Source of the DNA: Streptomyces sp. 549
GTDB taxonomy: Bacteria > Actinomycetota > Actinomycetes > Streptomycetales > Streptomycetaceae
DNA length: 64,000 bases
Direction: 5' to 3'
Assembly (NCBI RefSeq): GCF_030124175.1
Contig: NZ_JASKMT010000008.1
Coordinates: 155,480 to 219,479, forward strand
The notes below the pieces were generated by a model. It did not search any database. It saw only the letters and a list, made by a program, of their open reading frames with translations, and was not told the DNA's origin. The position numbers were made by a program, and so were the translations under genes. Shown in pieces: positions 25,910 through 35,249 of the stretch (its first letter is position 1; each line of letters begins with the position of its first letter).

Positions 25910-26689
25910 GTGACCCTGCTCGACAAGGACGGTGTGCAACTCGCCGTCGACGGCGCCGTGGCCACGGTCACGCTCACCGAACCCGCCAGGCGCAACGCCC
26001 AGTCGCCCGCCATGTGGCGGGCGTTGACCGAGGCCGGTCGCATACTGCCGGGCGACGTGCGGGTGGTCGTGCTGCGCGGCGAGGGAGTCTCGTTCTCCGC
26101 CGGACTCGACCGTCAGGCCTTCACTCCCGAGGGCTTCGACGGCGAGCCGTCGTTCGTCGACCTCGCACGCGGCTCGGACGCGGACCTGGACGCCACGATC
26201 GCCGGCTACCAGGAGGCGTTCACCTGGTGGCGGCGCAACGACCTCGTCACCATCGCGGCCGTCCAGGGGCACGCCATCGGCGCCGGCTTCCAGCTGGCCC
26301 TCGCCTGCGACCTGCGGGTGTGCGCCGACGACGTGCAGTTCGCCATGCGCGAGACCAGCCTCGGCCTGGTGCCCGACCTCACCGGCACCCGTCCGCTGCT
26401 GGACCTGGTCGGATACGCCCGCGCGCTGGAGATCTGCGCGACCGGCCGCTTCGTGCGCGCCGAGGAGGCCGAGCGCATCGGCCTCGCCAACCTCGTGGTG
26501 CCGGCGGACCAGCTGTACGCCGCCGCCACCGACCTCGCCGCCGCCCTGCTCGCCGCCCCGCGCGACGCCGTCATCGAGACGAAGGCGCTGCTGCGCGGCG
26601 GCCGGTACCGCGACTACGAGGAGCAGCGCGTCGCCGAACGGGCCGCACAGGCACGCCGACTTCGTGACCTCGCAGGCGTCGCCGAGTGA
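25910..26689 (+). CDS. enoyl-CoA hydratase/isomerase family protein
   Basis: A 259-residue crotonase-fold protein. The CoA-binding and oxyanion-hole motifs are SFSAGLDRQAF and AAVQGHAIGAGFQLALACDLR; ETSLGLVPDLTGTRPLLDLVG carries the region of the second catalytic residue, which is Asp here rather than the classical Glu. C-terminal helices follow the usual pattern. GTG 25910 is preceded by GGAGG. Likely acts on a fatty or aromatic acyl-CoA; the exact reaction (hydratase, isomerase or other) is open. Confidence 0.9.
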   Translation: MTLLDKDGVQLAVDGAVATVTLTEPARRNAQSPAMWRALTEAGRILPGDVRVVVLRGEGVSFSAGLDRQAFTPEGFDGEPSFVDLARGSDADLDATIAGYQEAFTWWRRNDLVTIAAVQGHAIGAGFQLALACDLRVCADDVQFAMRETSLGLVPDLTGTRPLLDLVGYARALEICATGRFVRAEEAERIGLANLVVPADQLYAAATDLAAALLAAPRDAVIETKALLRGGRYRDYEEQRVAERAAQARRLRDLAGVAE

Positions 26690-26728
26690 GCGCCGCCGTC
26701 CGGCCGGCGAACCGGCCGGGCGGCGCAC

Positions 26729-26778
26729 CCGCCGACCCCCGCAGGTCCGTGCAACTCCGGACGTGCGGGGGTCGGCGG
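26729..26778 (+). terminator. terminator after the enoyl-CoA hydratase gene
   Basis: CCGCCGACCCCCGCA (26729-26743) pairs perfectly with TGCGGGGGTCGGCGG (26764-26778), a 15-bp stem 40 bases after the stop. Downstream 26850-26960 is AT-richer and probably holds the promoter of the Asp23 cassette. Confidence 0.88.
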
Positions 26779-26969
26779 CGGGCCCGGGCGTCGGCACCAC
26801 GTCACCCGACCGCGCTGGGGGGAGTGCGGGCCGCCCGCCACACCCCTAACGTGAGCACGGTTGCATTTGCCCCGATCCACGAGATTTCTCCACCGTTGCC
26901 GACTGAAACACGGGTCGTGTGGAACCCGTCACGTGGAATCTGTTGCTGAATGGGAAAGGAGTGATGGCG

Positions 26970-27461
26970 ATGTCCGAGGCGTCCGCCGGCACCGAGGAGC
27001 AGGCCCGAACCGAACGGTCCGAGCAGTCGTCAGGACCCCTGCGCCGCGGTGGAGGTGATCCGGGCTCACGCGGCCGCACCACCATCGCCGACGGGGTCGT
27101 CGTGAAGATCGCCGGCATGGCCGCCCGCGACGTGCTGGGTGTACACGCGATGGGCAGCGGCCTGTCCCGTACCTTCGGCGCGGTGGCCGACCGCGTTCCG
27201 GGTGGCACGAAGTCCGTCACGCGGGGCGTCAAGGCGGAGGTCGGCGAGGTGCAGACCGCGCTCGACCTGGAGATCGTCGTCGAGTACGGCGTCCCCATCG
27301 CCGACGTCGCGCACGCGGTCCGCGAGAACGTGATCAACTCGGTCGAGCGCATGACCGGACTTGAGGTCGTCGAGGTCAACATCGCCGTCGGGGACGTGAA
27401 ACTGCCCGACGACGAGGAGGACGACGACGCCGAGGGCTCGGACAAGCCGCAACTGAAATGA
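26970..27461 (+). CDS. Asp23/Gls24 family envelope stress protein
   Basis: A 163-residue protein whose central part (about 40-145) is the Asp23/Gls24 domain: TTIADGVVVKIAGMAARDVLGVHAM, VEYGVPIADVAHAVRENVINSVERMTGLEVVEVNI. An N-terminal Glu/Arg-rich segment and a C-terminal acidic tail DDEEDDDAEG flank it. Start ATG 26970 has AAAGGAG eight bases upstream; ATG 26964 is too close. First gene of a five-gene cassette with AmaP; these proteins coat the membrane through AmaP and respond to envelope or alkaline stress. Confidence 0.92.
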   Translation: MSEASAGTEEQARTERSEQSSGPLRRGGGDPGSRGRTTIADGVVVKIAGMAARDVLGVHAMGSGLSRTFGAVADRVPGGTKSVTRGVKAEVGEVQTALDLEIVVEYGVPIADVAHAVRENVINSVERMTGLEVVEVNIAVGDVKLPDDEEDDDAEGSDKPQLK

Positions 27462-27501
27462 GCGGTGAGGCCCGGCGAGGGCGGAAACTGAGGAGCGCAC
27501 G

Positions 27502-27693
27502 ATGAGTATGGCTGTCATCGGCTTGATCACCGGGATGGCGCTGGGCTTCGCCGGGTACTTCGGCGGCTTCGGTGCCTTCCTCCTGGTGGCCGCGCTGGGC
27601 GCGGTGGGATTCGTGGCGGGCCGGTTCGCCGACGGCGACCTGGAGCCGTCCTCGTTCTTCCGGCCCGGCCGCGGCGACGAACGGCGGCGGTGA
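27502..27693 (+). CDS. small membrane protein of the Asp23/AmaP cassette
   Basis: A 63-residue protein with two membrane helices (MAVIGLITGMALGFAGYFGG and FGAFLLVAALGAVGFVAG) and a basic C-terminus PGRGDERRR, resembling DUF2273-type partners of Asp23 operons. TGAGGAGCGCACG precedes ATG 27502. It lies between two Asp23-domain genes. Confidence 0.87.
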   Translation: MSMAVIGLITGMALGFAGYFGGFGAFLLVAALGAVGFVAGRFADGDLEPSSFFRPGRGDERRR

Positions 27694-27696
27694 CCG

Positions 27697-28077
27697 GTGG
27701 CCTCGCAGATCCCCGCCGGGTACCGCGGGGCCACGCGGATCGCCGACCGGGTGGTGGCGAAGATCGCCGCCCAGGCGGCCCACGAGGCTCTGCGGTCCGG
27801 CCGCGCCGGCGACTCCGCGGCACACTCCCCGCACGCCACCGCCGACGTGCGGCGGCCGTCACCCTCCGACCCGGGCGCGCAGCCGCGCGCCCGGCTCCGG
27901 GTGGGCGTGGAGCTGGACTACCCCTGTGACATCACCGCCCGCTGCGACGCCGTTCGGGACCGGGTCGTCGACCGGGTGGAGTACCTGGCGGACATGCTCG
28001 TGCCGGAAGTGGTCGTGGAGGTCGAGCACCTCCACTCCCCGCACCTGCTCGGCGCCCGTCCGGGGAGGGTGCGGTGA
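27697..28077 (+). CDS. second Asp23/Gls24 family protein
   Basis: A 126-residue Asp23-domain protein beginning VASQIPAGYRGATRIADRVVAKIAAQAAHEAL, with RLRVGVELDYPCDITARCDAVRDRVVDRVEYLA and VVEVEHLHS in the second half. The mid-section has a variable Ser/Ala insert. GTG 27697 starts four bases after the upstream stop. Paralogue of the first cassette gene. Confidence 0.87.
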   Translation: MASQIPAGYRGATRIADRVVAKIAAQAAHEALRSGRAGDSAAHSPHATADVRRPSPSDPGAQPRARLRVGVELDYPCDITARCDAVRDRVVDRVEYLADMLVPEVVVEVEHLHSPHLLGARPGRVR

Positions 28078-28697
28078 GCCACGACACCGGCGCCCGCGCG
28101 CCCACCCTCGACACGCCCCGGCCGGACGGCGACAGCCCCGCGCCGACGGCACCGGCCGCCCGCACCGGACGCTTCTGGTCGGTGCGCCGCATCCCTGCCA
28201 CCGTGGTCGCCGCCCTACTGGCGGCCGCGACCGGCCTGCTGCTGTACGACATCGTCGCCGTCCGCACCGGACGCCCGGCGATGGCGTGGCGCCGGTCCCT
28301 CGCGGAGGAGCTGTCCGTCCGCCGACTCGACGACCCGTGGGTGCTGGCGGGCGCGGCCGTCGCCGTCCTGCTGGGCGTCTGGCTGCTCACCCTGGCACTG
28401 ACCCCCGGCCTGCGCCGGCTGCTGCCCATGCGGGGAGCGCCCGGGACCCGGGCCGCGCTGGACCGGGTGGCGGCGGCGCAGATCCTGCGGGACCGGGCGA
28501 TGGACGTCTCCGGGGTGCAGGCGGCGCACGTCGTCGTGCGGCGGCGGCGCGTCCGGGTCGACGCGGTGTCGCACTTCAGAGAACTGGACGTGGTCCGCGG
28601 GGAACTGCGGACCGTACTGGACGACGCCGTGGGGGTGCTGGGCCTGGCCGCCGAACCCGCCCTGACCCTGCGCGTGCGGCGCCCGGCGAAACGGTGA
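28074..28697 (+). CDS. DUF6286-type membrane protein of the Asp23/AmaP cassette
   Basis: A 207-residue protein: a Pro-rich N-terminus, two membrane helices (VVAALLAAATGLLLYDIVAV at about 43-62 and VLAGAAVAVLLGVWLLTLAL at about 90-109) and a C-terminal Asp23-like half (VAAAQILRDRAMDVSGVQAAHVVVRRRRVRVDAVS). GTG 28074 overlaps the upstream TGA by four bases. Same topology as AmaP. Confidence 0.85.
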   Translation: MSHDTGARAPTLDTPRPDGDSPAPTAPAARTGRFWSVRRIPATVVAALLAAATGLLLYDIVAVRTGRPAMAWRRSLAEELSVRRLDDPWVLAGAAVAVLLGVWLLTLALTPGLRRLLPMRGAPGTRAALDRVAAAQILRDRAMDVSGVQAAHVVVRRRRVRVDAVSHFRELDVVRGELRTVLDDAVGVLGLAAEPALTLRVRRPAKR

Positions 28698-28707
28698 GGG
28701 GGCCGCG

Positions 28708-29301
28708 GTGCTCAGAGTGATGAACCGGCTGCTGCTCGGCCTTGTGGGGCTGACGCTGCTCGGCACGGGCCTGGCGGCCCTGGCCGCCGCGGCCGACCTG
28801 CCGCGGCGCTGGGGCGTGACCCTGCCCTCGCGCTGGGCCTGGCAGGGCCCCGGCTCGGTGCTGCTGAGTGACGCCGACCGCACCCAGTGGCGGTTCGAGG
28901 ACTGGTGGTGGCCCGTGCTGTTCGCGGTGCTCGGCCTGCTGCTGGGCGCCGCGCTGTGGTGGCTGCTCGCCCAGGCCCGTCGGCGCCGCATCAGCCAGCT
29001 GCCGGTCAACGGCGGCGCGGGCGTGGCACTGCTGCGGGCGAGCGCCCTGGAGGAGGTGACCGCGGCGGAGGCGGCGGCACTGCCCGGCGTCGCCGGGGCG
29101 CACACGGTACTCGCCGGCCGCCGCTCCGCTCCGCGGGCCCGGATGCGCCTGACGCTGGAGCCGGATGCCGAACCCGACGAGACCGTGCGCCGGGTGCACC
29201 AGGAGGTGCTGGAGAACGCCCGCGTCTCCGCGGGGCTGGCGGAACTGCCCGCCGAGGTGCGGCTGCGCAGCGTACGCCACCGTGCCGAGCGCGTGACCTG
29301 A
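28708..29301 (+). CDS. amaP: alkaline shock response membrane anchor protein
   Basis: A 197-residue AmaP-like protein with two N-terminal helices (NRLLLGLVGLTLLGTGLAAL and WWWPVLFAVLGLLLGAALWWLL) and a C-terminal Asp23-interacting domain. AmaP anchors Asp23/Gls24 at the membrane. GTG 28708 lies 10 bases after the DUF6286 stop, with GAGGGGGCC upstream. Last gene of the cassette. Confidence 0.87.
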   Translation: MLRVMNRLLLGLVGLTLLGTGLAALAAAADLPRRWGVTLPSRWAWQGPGSVLLSDADRTQWRFEDWWWPVLFAVLGLLLGAALWWLLAQARRRRISQLPVNGGAGVALLRASALEEVTAAEAAALPGVAGAHTVLAGRRSAPRARMRLTLEPDAEPDETVRRVHQEVLENARVSAGLAELPAEVRLRSVRHRAERVT

Positions 29302-29308
29302 GGTTGCG

Positions 29309-29355
29309 GGCGGCGCGCCACCCGGCCCCCTTCCGAGGCCGGGTGGCGCGCCGCC
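29309..29355. terminator. terminator between AmaP gene and SDR gene
   Basis: Arms 29309-29327 and 29337-29355 form a perfect 19-bp stem between convergent stops at 29301 and 29362. Confidence 0.92.
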
Positions 29356-29361
29356 GCGTCC

Positions 29362-30117
29362 TCAGATTCGGTGCTGGGCACCGCCGTCCACCGGCAGCAT
29401 GGTGCCGGTCAGGTAGGAGGCGGCGGGCGAGAGCAGGAACGCCGCAGCCCTGCCGAACTCCTCCGGGGTGCCGTAGCGCCGCAGCGGGATCAGTGCGGAG
29501 TTCCGGGCCCGGGAGGCGTCCGCGTCACCCGACAGCGCGTCCAGCTCCCGCAGCCGGTCGGTGTCGATCCGGGACGGGAGCAGCCCCACGACCCGGACGC
29601 CGCGCGGTCCCAGCTCGTTGGCCAGGGACTTCGCGAAGCCGGCCAGACCGGGGCGAAGTCCGTTGGAGAGGGTCAGCCCCGGGATCGGCTCGGTGACCGA
29701 GGCGGAGAGCACAAAGCCGATCACGCCCCCCTCGCCCAGCCGCTCGGCCGCGGTGCGGGCCAGCCGGACAGCCCCCAGGAACACCGACTCGAACGCGGTC
29801 TGCCACTGGTCGTCGCTGAGCGACTCCGCACTGCCGGCGGGCGGTCCTCCCACACTGATCAGGACGCCGTCGAAGCGGCCGAAGTGCGTGAGGGCGGCGT
29901 CGACGAGCCGGCCCGCCGCCGAGGGGTCCGCGTTGTCCGCGGCCACGCCGACCGCTCCGTCCCCCAGCCGCTCCGCGGCGGCCTGTGCCGTCTCCTCCGA
30001 CCGGCCGGTGACGACAACCCTGGCGCCGTCGGCGACCAGCTGCTGTGCGGTGGCGAACCCGAGTCCGCGGGTACCGCCGGTGACGATGTACGTCCTGTCC
30101 TTGAGCCCAAGATCCAT
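29362..30117 (-). CDS. SDR family oxidoreductase with non-canonical active site
   Basis: A 251-residue short-chain dehydrogenase/reductase. The NAD(P) motif TGGTRGLG and the C-terminal PEEFGRAAAFLLSPAASYLTG...PVDGG are standard. The catalytic Ser region is LSASVTEP, but the YxxxK motif is replaced: the expected Tyr and Lys positions read LSNGLRPGL. It may be an atypical reductase or a non-catalytic member. ATG 30117 (MDLGLKDRTYIVTGG) is chosen over an upstream ATG at 30177. The start is three bases from the SURF1 stop, so the two may be co-transcribed. Confidence 0.9.
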   Translation of the reverse strand: MDLGLKDRTYIVTGGTRGLGFATAQQLVADGARVVVTGRSEETAQAAAERLGDGAVGVAADNADPSAAGRLVDAALTHFGRFDGVLISVGGPPAGSAESLSDDQWQTAFESVFLGAVRLARTAAERLGEGGVIGFVLSASVTEPIPGLTLSNGLRPGLAGFAKSLANELGPRGVRVVGLLPSRIDTDRLRELDALSGDADASRARNSALIPLRRYGTPEEFGRAAAFLLSPAASYLTGTMLPVDGGAQHRI

Positions 30118-30121
30118 GGGA

Positions 30122-30937
30122 TCAGTCTGCCGTGCCGGACGCCGCTCCCGCGAGGGCCTCCCGCGGCCCGTCGTCACCTGCCGCGGCCCGGTCGCGCAGC
30201 TCGCGCCGGACGAGGATGACCCAGCCGACCGGTACCGCCGCCACGAACAGCCACCACTGCACCGCGTAGGCCATGTGGGCGCCGATGCCGCTGTGGTCCG
30301 GAGCCGGGACCTGCTCGGCCAGCTGCGACTCGGCGGGCTCCGGGCTGGTCGCGGTCAGCTCGACGAAGCCGCCCAGCACCGGGCGGTCCAGCAGCTTCTC
30401 CTGCTGTGCGCTGTTGATCAGCATGACCTGCCGGTCCGGCATGCCCTCGCGGACCTTGATGCCGCTGCGCTCGGTGGTCTCGTCCGGCAGCAGCCGGCCG
30501 GTGACGGTGACCTGCCCGCCGGGGGCCTCGGGCACGTCGGGGAAGGAGAGCTGGTCGGCGCCGGCGGGCACCCACCCCCGGTTCACCAGCAGCACCGAGC
30601 CGTCGCCGCGGACCAGCGGGGTCAGTACGAAGAAACCGATCTGCCGGCCGTCGGCGGCGGTCCGGCGCCGCACCACCACCTCGTGGTCGGTGTCGTAGCT
30701 GCCGGTGGCGGTGACCGACCGGTACTTGTCGTCCTCGGACACCTCCCGGCCGGGCTCGGTCAGCTCCTGGACCGGGACGGGGTCCGCGGCCAGGCTCGCG
30801 GCGACGATGTTGTTGTGCGCCACCCGGGCCTCGTGGCGGTGGAGCTGCCAGAAGCCGAGCTGGACCATCGTGGGCATCAGCACCAGCGCGAGCAGTGTGA
30901 GGATCACCCACTGCCGGGTCAACAGAAAGCGGTACAC
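30122..30937 (-). CDS. SURF1 family protein
   Basis: A 271-residue membrane protein with the SURF1 topology: an N-terminal helix (VILTLLALVLMPTMVQLGFWQL, then the family QLHRHEAR), a large periplasmic-side domain with GSYDTDHEVVVRRR and VLLVNRGWVPA, and a C-terminal helix (AYAVQWWLFVAAVPVGWVIL). SURF1 proteins help assemble heme a into cytochrome c oxidase. GTG 30937 start. Confidence 0.92.
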   Translation of the reverse strand: MYRFLLTRQWVILTLLALVLMPTMVQLGFWQLHRHEARVAHNNIVAASLAADPVPVQELTEPGREVSEDDKYRSVTATGSYDTDHEVVVRRRTAADGRQIGFFVLTPLVRGDGSVLLVNRGWVPAGADQLSFPDVPEAPGGQVTVTGRLLPDETTERSGIKVREGMPDRQVMLINSAQQEKLLDRPVLGGFVELTATSPEPAESQLAEQVPAPDHSGIGAHMAYAVQWWLFVAAVPVGWVILVRRELRDRAAAGDDGPREALAGAASGTAD

Positions 30938-31013
30938 GAGTGACGACGGTACCCGGCTGCGGCCCGGGTGGCGTGGCCGGGGTGGCGCGGGCCGAGGTGG
31001 CGCGGGCCGGAGG

Positions 31014-32018
31014 TCAGAGGCCCGGCGCCGGGGCCACGTCCCGCAGCAGGTGGGTGAAGGCCGCCTCGTCCAGCACGGGTGTGCCGTACTGCTCGGCCCG
31101 CGTCACCTTGCTGGTGGCCGCGTCCGGGTCGTTGGTGACCAGCAGGCTGGTGAGGCGCGACACGCTGGTCGCGACGTGCAGGCCGGCCTCCACCGCGCGG
31201 TCCTCCAACAGCTCGCGGTCGGTGGAGGTGTCGCCGGAGAACGCCACCCGCATGCCCTGCACCAGCGGGCCGCCCGGCTCGTAGCGGCCTGGGTTGGGGT
31301 AGGGGCAGGCGGTCCGGCGGCGAGCCGGGCGCCAGCTGCGGGCGGCGTACCCGCCGGCTCCCGACGGGCGGGCCGGGCGCGGGCTGTCCTTCCACTCGGT
31401 GAGCGGCTGGCAGGCCAGCAGCGGCAGCCGGACCTCGCTGCCGGCCGCGAGGTGCAGGCTCGGCCGGAACGCCTCCGCCAGCACCCGGGCGTCGTCCAGC
31501 GCGTGGTGCGCCCGCTGCTGCACGACGCCGTAGTGCGCGGCGAGCGACTCCAGCTTGTGGTTGGGCAGGGGCAGGCCGAGTTCCTTGGCCAGCGCTATGG
31601 TGCACAGCCGCTGGCTGACCGGCGCGGTGCGGGTGGCGCGGGCGTACTCGCGGGCGATCATCGTCCAGTCGAAGACGGCGTTGTGCGCGACCAGGACCCG
31701 TCCGGCCAGCCGTGCGGCGAACTCCTCGGCGACGTCCGCGAACAGGGGGGCGTCGGCGAGCATCTCCGCGGTCAGGCCGTGGATCCAGGTCGGACCCGGG
31801 TCGCGCTGCGGGTTGACGGCCGTGTACCAGTGGTCCTCCACGTCGCCGTAGGCGTCGAGACGGTAGACGGCCGCTGAGACGATCCGGTCGTCCCTGGCGA
31901 GGCCGGTGGTCTCCACGTCCACCACCGCGTAGCCGTCCGGGTAGCCGGTCGGCCATGCGCGGCGGGCGGCCTGCTGCGCGGGGATGTGCAAGGCGGCTGC
32001 CGTCTGGTCTTCAAGCAT
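31014..32018 (-). CDS. DEDDh-family 3'-5' exonuclease with C-terminal BRCT domain
   Basis: A 334-residue protein. Exonuclease motifs are VVDVETTGLARDD (ExoI), RVLVAHNAVFDWTMI (ExoII) and QQRAHHALDDARVLAEAF (ExoIII with the His-Asp of DEDDh). The C-terminal 90 residues (VQGMRVAFSGDTSTDRELLE...VTNDPDAATSKVTRAEQYGTPVLDEAAF) are a BRCT domain. Probably acts in proofreading-like or repair trimming. ATG 32018; TATCCT eight bases upstream suggests a leaderless transcript. Confidence 0.92.
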   Translation of the reverse strand: MLEDQTAAALHIPAQQAARRAWPTGYPDGYAVVDVETTGLARDDRIVSAAVYRLDAYGDVEDHWYTAVNPQRDPGPTWIHGLTAEMLADAPLFADVAEEFAARLAGRVLVAHNAVFDWTMIAREYARATRTAPVSQRLCTIALAKELGLPLPNHKLESLAAHYGVVQQRAHHALDDARVLAEAFRPSLHLAAGSEVRLPLLACQPLTEWKDSPRPARPSGAGGYAARSWRPARRRTACPYPNPGRYEPGGPLVQGMRVAFSGDTSTDRELLEDRAVEAGLHVATSVSRLTSLLVTNDPDAATSKVTRAEQYGTPVLDEAAFTHLLRDVAPAPGL

Positions 32019-32413
32019 GGTCCCAGAGGATACGGGCCGTCACTGACAGCCTCCGCGGCGCGGTGCGAAACCCGGGCGGTTCCGGGCGCCCGTTCCCGGC
32101 GGGCCGTCAGCCGCCGCCGGACGCCGGGAGATTGACGTCTCCCGGGGGTCTTTGCCCGCTATGCTCCCGCTTTCAGTCGCCCGTCCGCCGATCCTTCCGT
32201 CCTCCCGTTCACCGGACCGGTGCGATGCGCCCGGCACGTGCGCCGGCGCGCGGGGGCGACGCGGGCCCGGGGTGGATCGTGGGCGGGTGGCCAGGCCCGT
32301 GATTCGGGCGAATACCCATGGAACGGACTGCGGAGGCTTGCTGACGACCCGTCTCGCATACTTGTCGGTAACAGCATCTAGCCCGGGTCCGCGGACGGCT
32401 CTACCGTGCCCGT
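32019..32413. promoter_or_regulatory. divergent promoter region, exonuclease / sterol desaturase-like gene
   Basis: A 395-base gap without a gene. Minus-strand TATCCT ends eight bases before the exonuclease ATG. Plus-strand TACCGT (32402-32407) ends six bases before ATG 32414. Both look like leaderless promoters with weak -35 elements. The remaining sequence has no coding character and no strong stem-loop that I can see. Confidence 0.5.
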
Positions 32414-33397
<984 letters not shown>

Positions 33398-33404
33398 CAG
33401 CGGG

Positions 33405-33432
33405 AAGGGCCGGCCCGTGCGGGCCGGCCCTT
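33405..33432. terminator. terminator between desaturase-like gene and subtilase gene
   Basis: AAGGGCCGGCCCG (33405-33417) pairs perfectly with CGGGCCGGCCCTT (33420-33432) between convergent stops; the 2-nt gap means the innermost pairs must open. Confidence 0.85.
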
Positions 33433-33473
33433 CTGCGGCCGGGCGCGAGCCCCCGGCCGTCACACGCGGTGCG

Positions 33474-35006
33474 TCACTTCTGCACGGCGGCCAGCGCGTC
33501 CACGATGCCGTAGCCGTAGAAGCTGTTGATGTGCTTGGTGCCGGTGCAGGTCGCCAGGTAGGCGCCGTCACCGCTGGGGTCGAACGGACCGGTGGGGCAG
33601 GGCGTGCTCATGGCCTGGGCCTTGAGCCGCCATGCCAGCTCCTGCGGCGTCACCTTGGGGTGCTTGCTCTTGATGAGCGCGGCGACACCGGCGACGTACG
33701 GGCCGGCCATCGAGGTGCCCTGCAGGAAGGCGTACTCGCCGTCGGGCATGGTGGACAGCACGCCGCCGCTCTTGGCGGGCGCGTCCGGGATCTGGTAGCG
33801 GGTGTCACCACCGGGGGCGGCCACGTCGATCTCGTTGAGGCCGTAGTTGGAGTAGAAGGACTTCTGCTTGTGCGAGCCGGTGGCGGAGACCGAGGTCACG
33901 CCGGGCAGTTGGGTGGGCAGGTCGGGGCAGACCCTCGGGTTGATCTTGCGCTCGACGGGGGTCGAGTCGTTCGGGCTGGAGCGGTCGGTGATCTCCGTCG
34001 CGGCCAGGTTGTGGTTGGAGTTGCCCGAGGAGGTGATGTGGGCGGTGCCCTTGCCCTGGGTGTACTTCAGCGCCCGGGTGACGGACTCCACGAGCGCGCC
34101 CTGGTCGGCGTCGTCGCGGCAGGCGTACAGCCACGGGTCGATGTAGTAGCTATTGTTCGTGATCTCGACGCCCGTCTTGGCGGCGAACATGAACGCGCAG
34201 ACCACGGCCTCGGTGTAGAAGAAGCCCTCACCGGGCTCGCTCACCTTGATCGAGGAGACCTGGACGCCGGGCGCGGCGCCGGCGATGCCGATGCCGTTGC
34301 GCGGGGCGGCGATGATGCCGGCCACGTGCGTGCCGTGGTAGCTGCCGTCGGGGTAGGGCCGCCAGGCGCCGGGCGAGGTGTCCGGCACGCCGCCCACGCA
34401 GTTGGCGGACTGCTTCTTGGAGAAGTTGGGGGCCAGGTCCGGGTGGGTGTCGTCCACGCCGGTGTCGATGACGGCGACAGTGACGTCGCGGCTGCCCTCG
34501 CTGATCTTGTGCGCCTCGTCCGCCTTGATCTGCGGCAGGCCCCACTGGAGGGACTCCAGCGGCTCCTCGCCGAGGCCGGCGGTGCGCATGAGGCGGTTGG
34601 GGCTGACGTACTCGGGTTCGCCGATGTCCGTCGTCGCCGCGGTCTGCAGCGGTGCGGTGCGGGTGGCACCGGCGGAGTCGACGCCCTTGGTGGCCCGCAT
34701 GAGGTCGCCGAAGGCCGGGTTGCCCGAGTGGGCGACGACCACGCCGATCTCGGGGTGGGCGGTGACGACCGAGCCGCCGGCCTTCTTCACCGCCTGCTTC
34801 GCCTTGTTCACCGCGCCCTTGTCGGCCTTGGTGTTCACCACGTAGGACAGCTGCGGCCCCTCGTTCTTCGCGGCCTTCGCCGCGGTGGCGGCTGTCTCGG
34901 TGGCGAGGGCCGTGCTCGCGCCGGGCAGCAGCCCGAGCGACAGGGTCATCGCCAGACCGGCGGGAACTGCCACAAGCCGCCGCCTGGTCAGGGCTCTCAA
35001 TGCCAT
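33474..35006 (-). CDS. secreted S8 family serine peptidase (subtilase)
   Basis: A 510-residue exported protease. Signal peptide: RRRLVAVPAGLAMTLSLG, cleavage near ALATETA. Residues about 45-130 are an I9-type propeptide. Catalytic residues: Asp in VAVIDTGVDDTHPD, His in SYHGTHVAGI, oxyanion Asn in ITSSGNSNHN, Ser in LQGTSMAGPYVAG. No C-terminal P-domain is present. ATG 35006 is chosen; an in-frame ATG lies upstream in the long leader. A leader stem-loop (GCACCCG / CGGGTGC, 35046-35082) precedes the gene. Close relatives in Streptomyces are lantibiotic-type or feeding proteases of unknown target. Confidence 0.93.
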   Translation of the reverse strand: MALRALTRRRLVAVPAGLAMTLSLGLLPGASTALATETAATAAKAAKNEGPQLSYVVNTKADKGAVNKAKQAVKKAGGSVVTAHPEIGVVVAHSGNPAFGDLMRATKGVDSAGATRTAPLQTAATTDIGEPEYVSPNRLMRTAGLGEEPLESLQWGLPQIKADEAHKISEGSRDVTVAVIDTGVDDTHPDLAPNFSKKQSANCVGGVPDTSPGAWRPYPDGSYHGTHVAGIIAAPRNGIGIAGAAPGVQVSSIKVSEPGEGFFYTEAVVCAFMFAAKTGVEITNNSYYIDPWLYACRDDADQGALVESVTRALKYTQGKGTAHITSSGNSNHNLAATEITDRSSPNDSTPVERKINPRVCPDLPTQLPGVTSVSATGSHKQKSFYSNYGLNEIDVAAPGGDTRYQIPDAPAKSGGVLSTMPDGEYAFLQGTSMAGPYVAGVAALIKSKHPKVTPQELAWRLKAQAMSTPCPTGPFDPSGDGAYLATCTGTKHINSFYGYGIVDALAAVQK

Positions 35007-35171
35007 GGGGTCTCCATGTCTCGTGGACGCGCAACTGGTCATCAAGCACCCGTCCGTTCAACGGACTTGTTCGTTCGGGTGCCCGAGGAAACTATCGCCG
35101 TCGAACGCCGGGGGGCAACGGATTCCGTAAGATCGGGATCAGAACAATACGGAGAGTGCTCAACAACTGAC

Positions 35172-35210
35172 TTCAACGATCTGTTGAATGTCCGACGTGT
35201 CGCGTACGCT
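35172..35210 (+). promoter_or_regulatory. palindrome and putative promoter upstream of moaA
   Basis: TTCAAC (35172-35177) and GTTGAA (35183-35188) form a perfect inverted repeat with 5-nt spacer. It overlaps a possible -35 TTGAAT (35184-35189), with TACGCT (35205-35210) as a possible -10 at 15-nt spacing, about 40 bases before ATG 35250. This arrangement suggests an operator for a dimeric regulator; the regulator is unknown. Confidence 0.45.
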
Positions 35211-35249
35211 GCACAGCAGAGGCTTCCGATCGCGGGAGGGTTGCCGCGC

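Noticed and set aside
33417..35249. In-frame upstream extension of moaA to a 940-codon frame
   Set aside because: This part is antisense to the subtilase gene and shows only GC-rich shadow composition; moaA has a clear RBS and family start at 35250.
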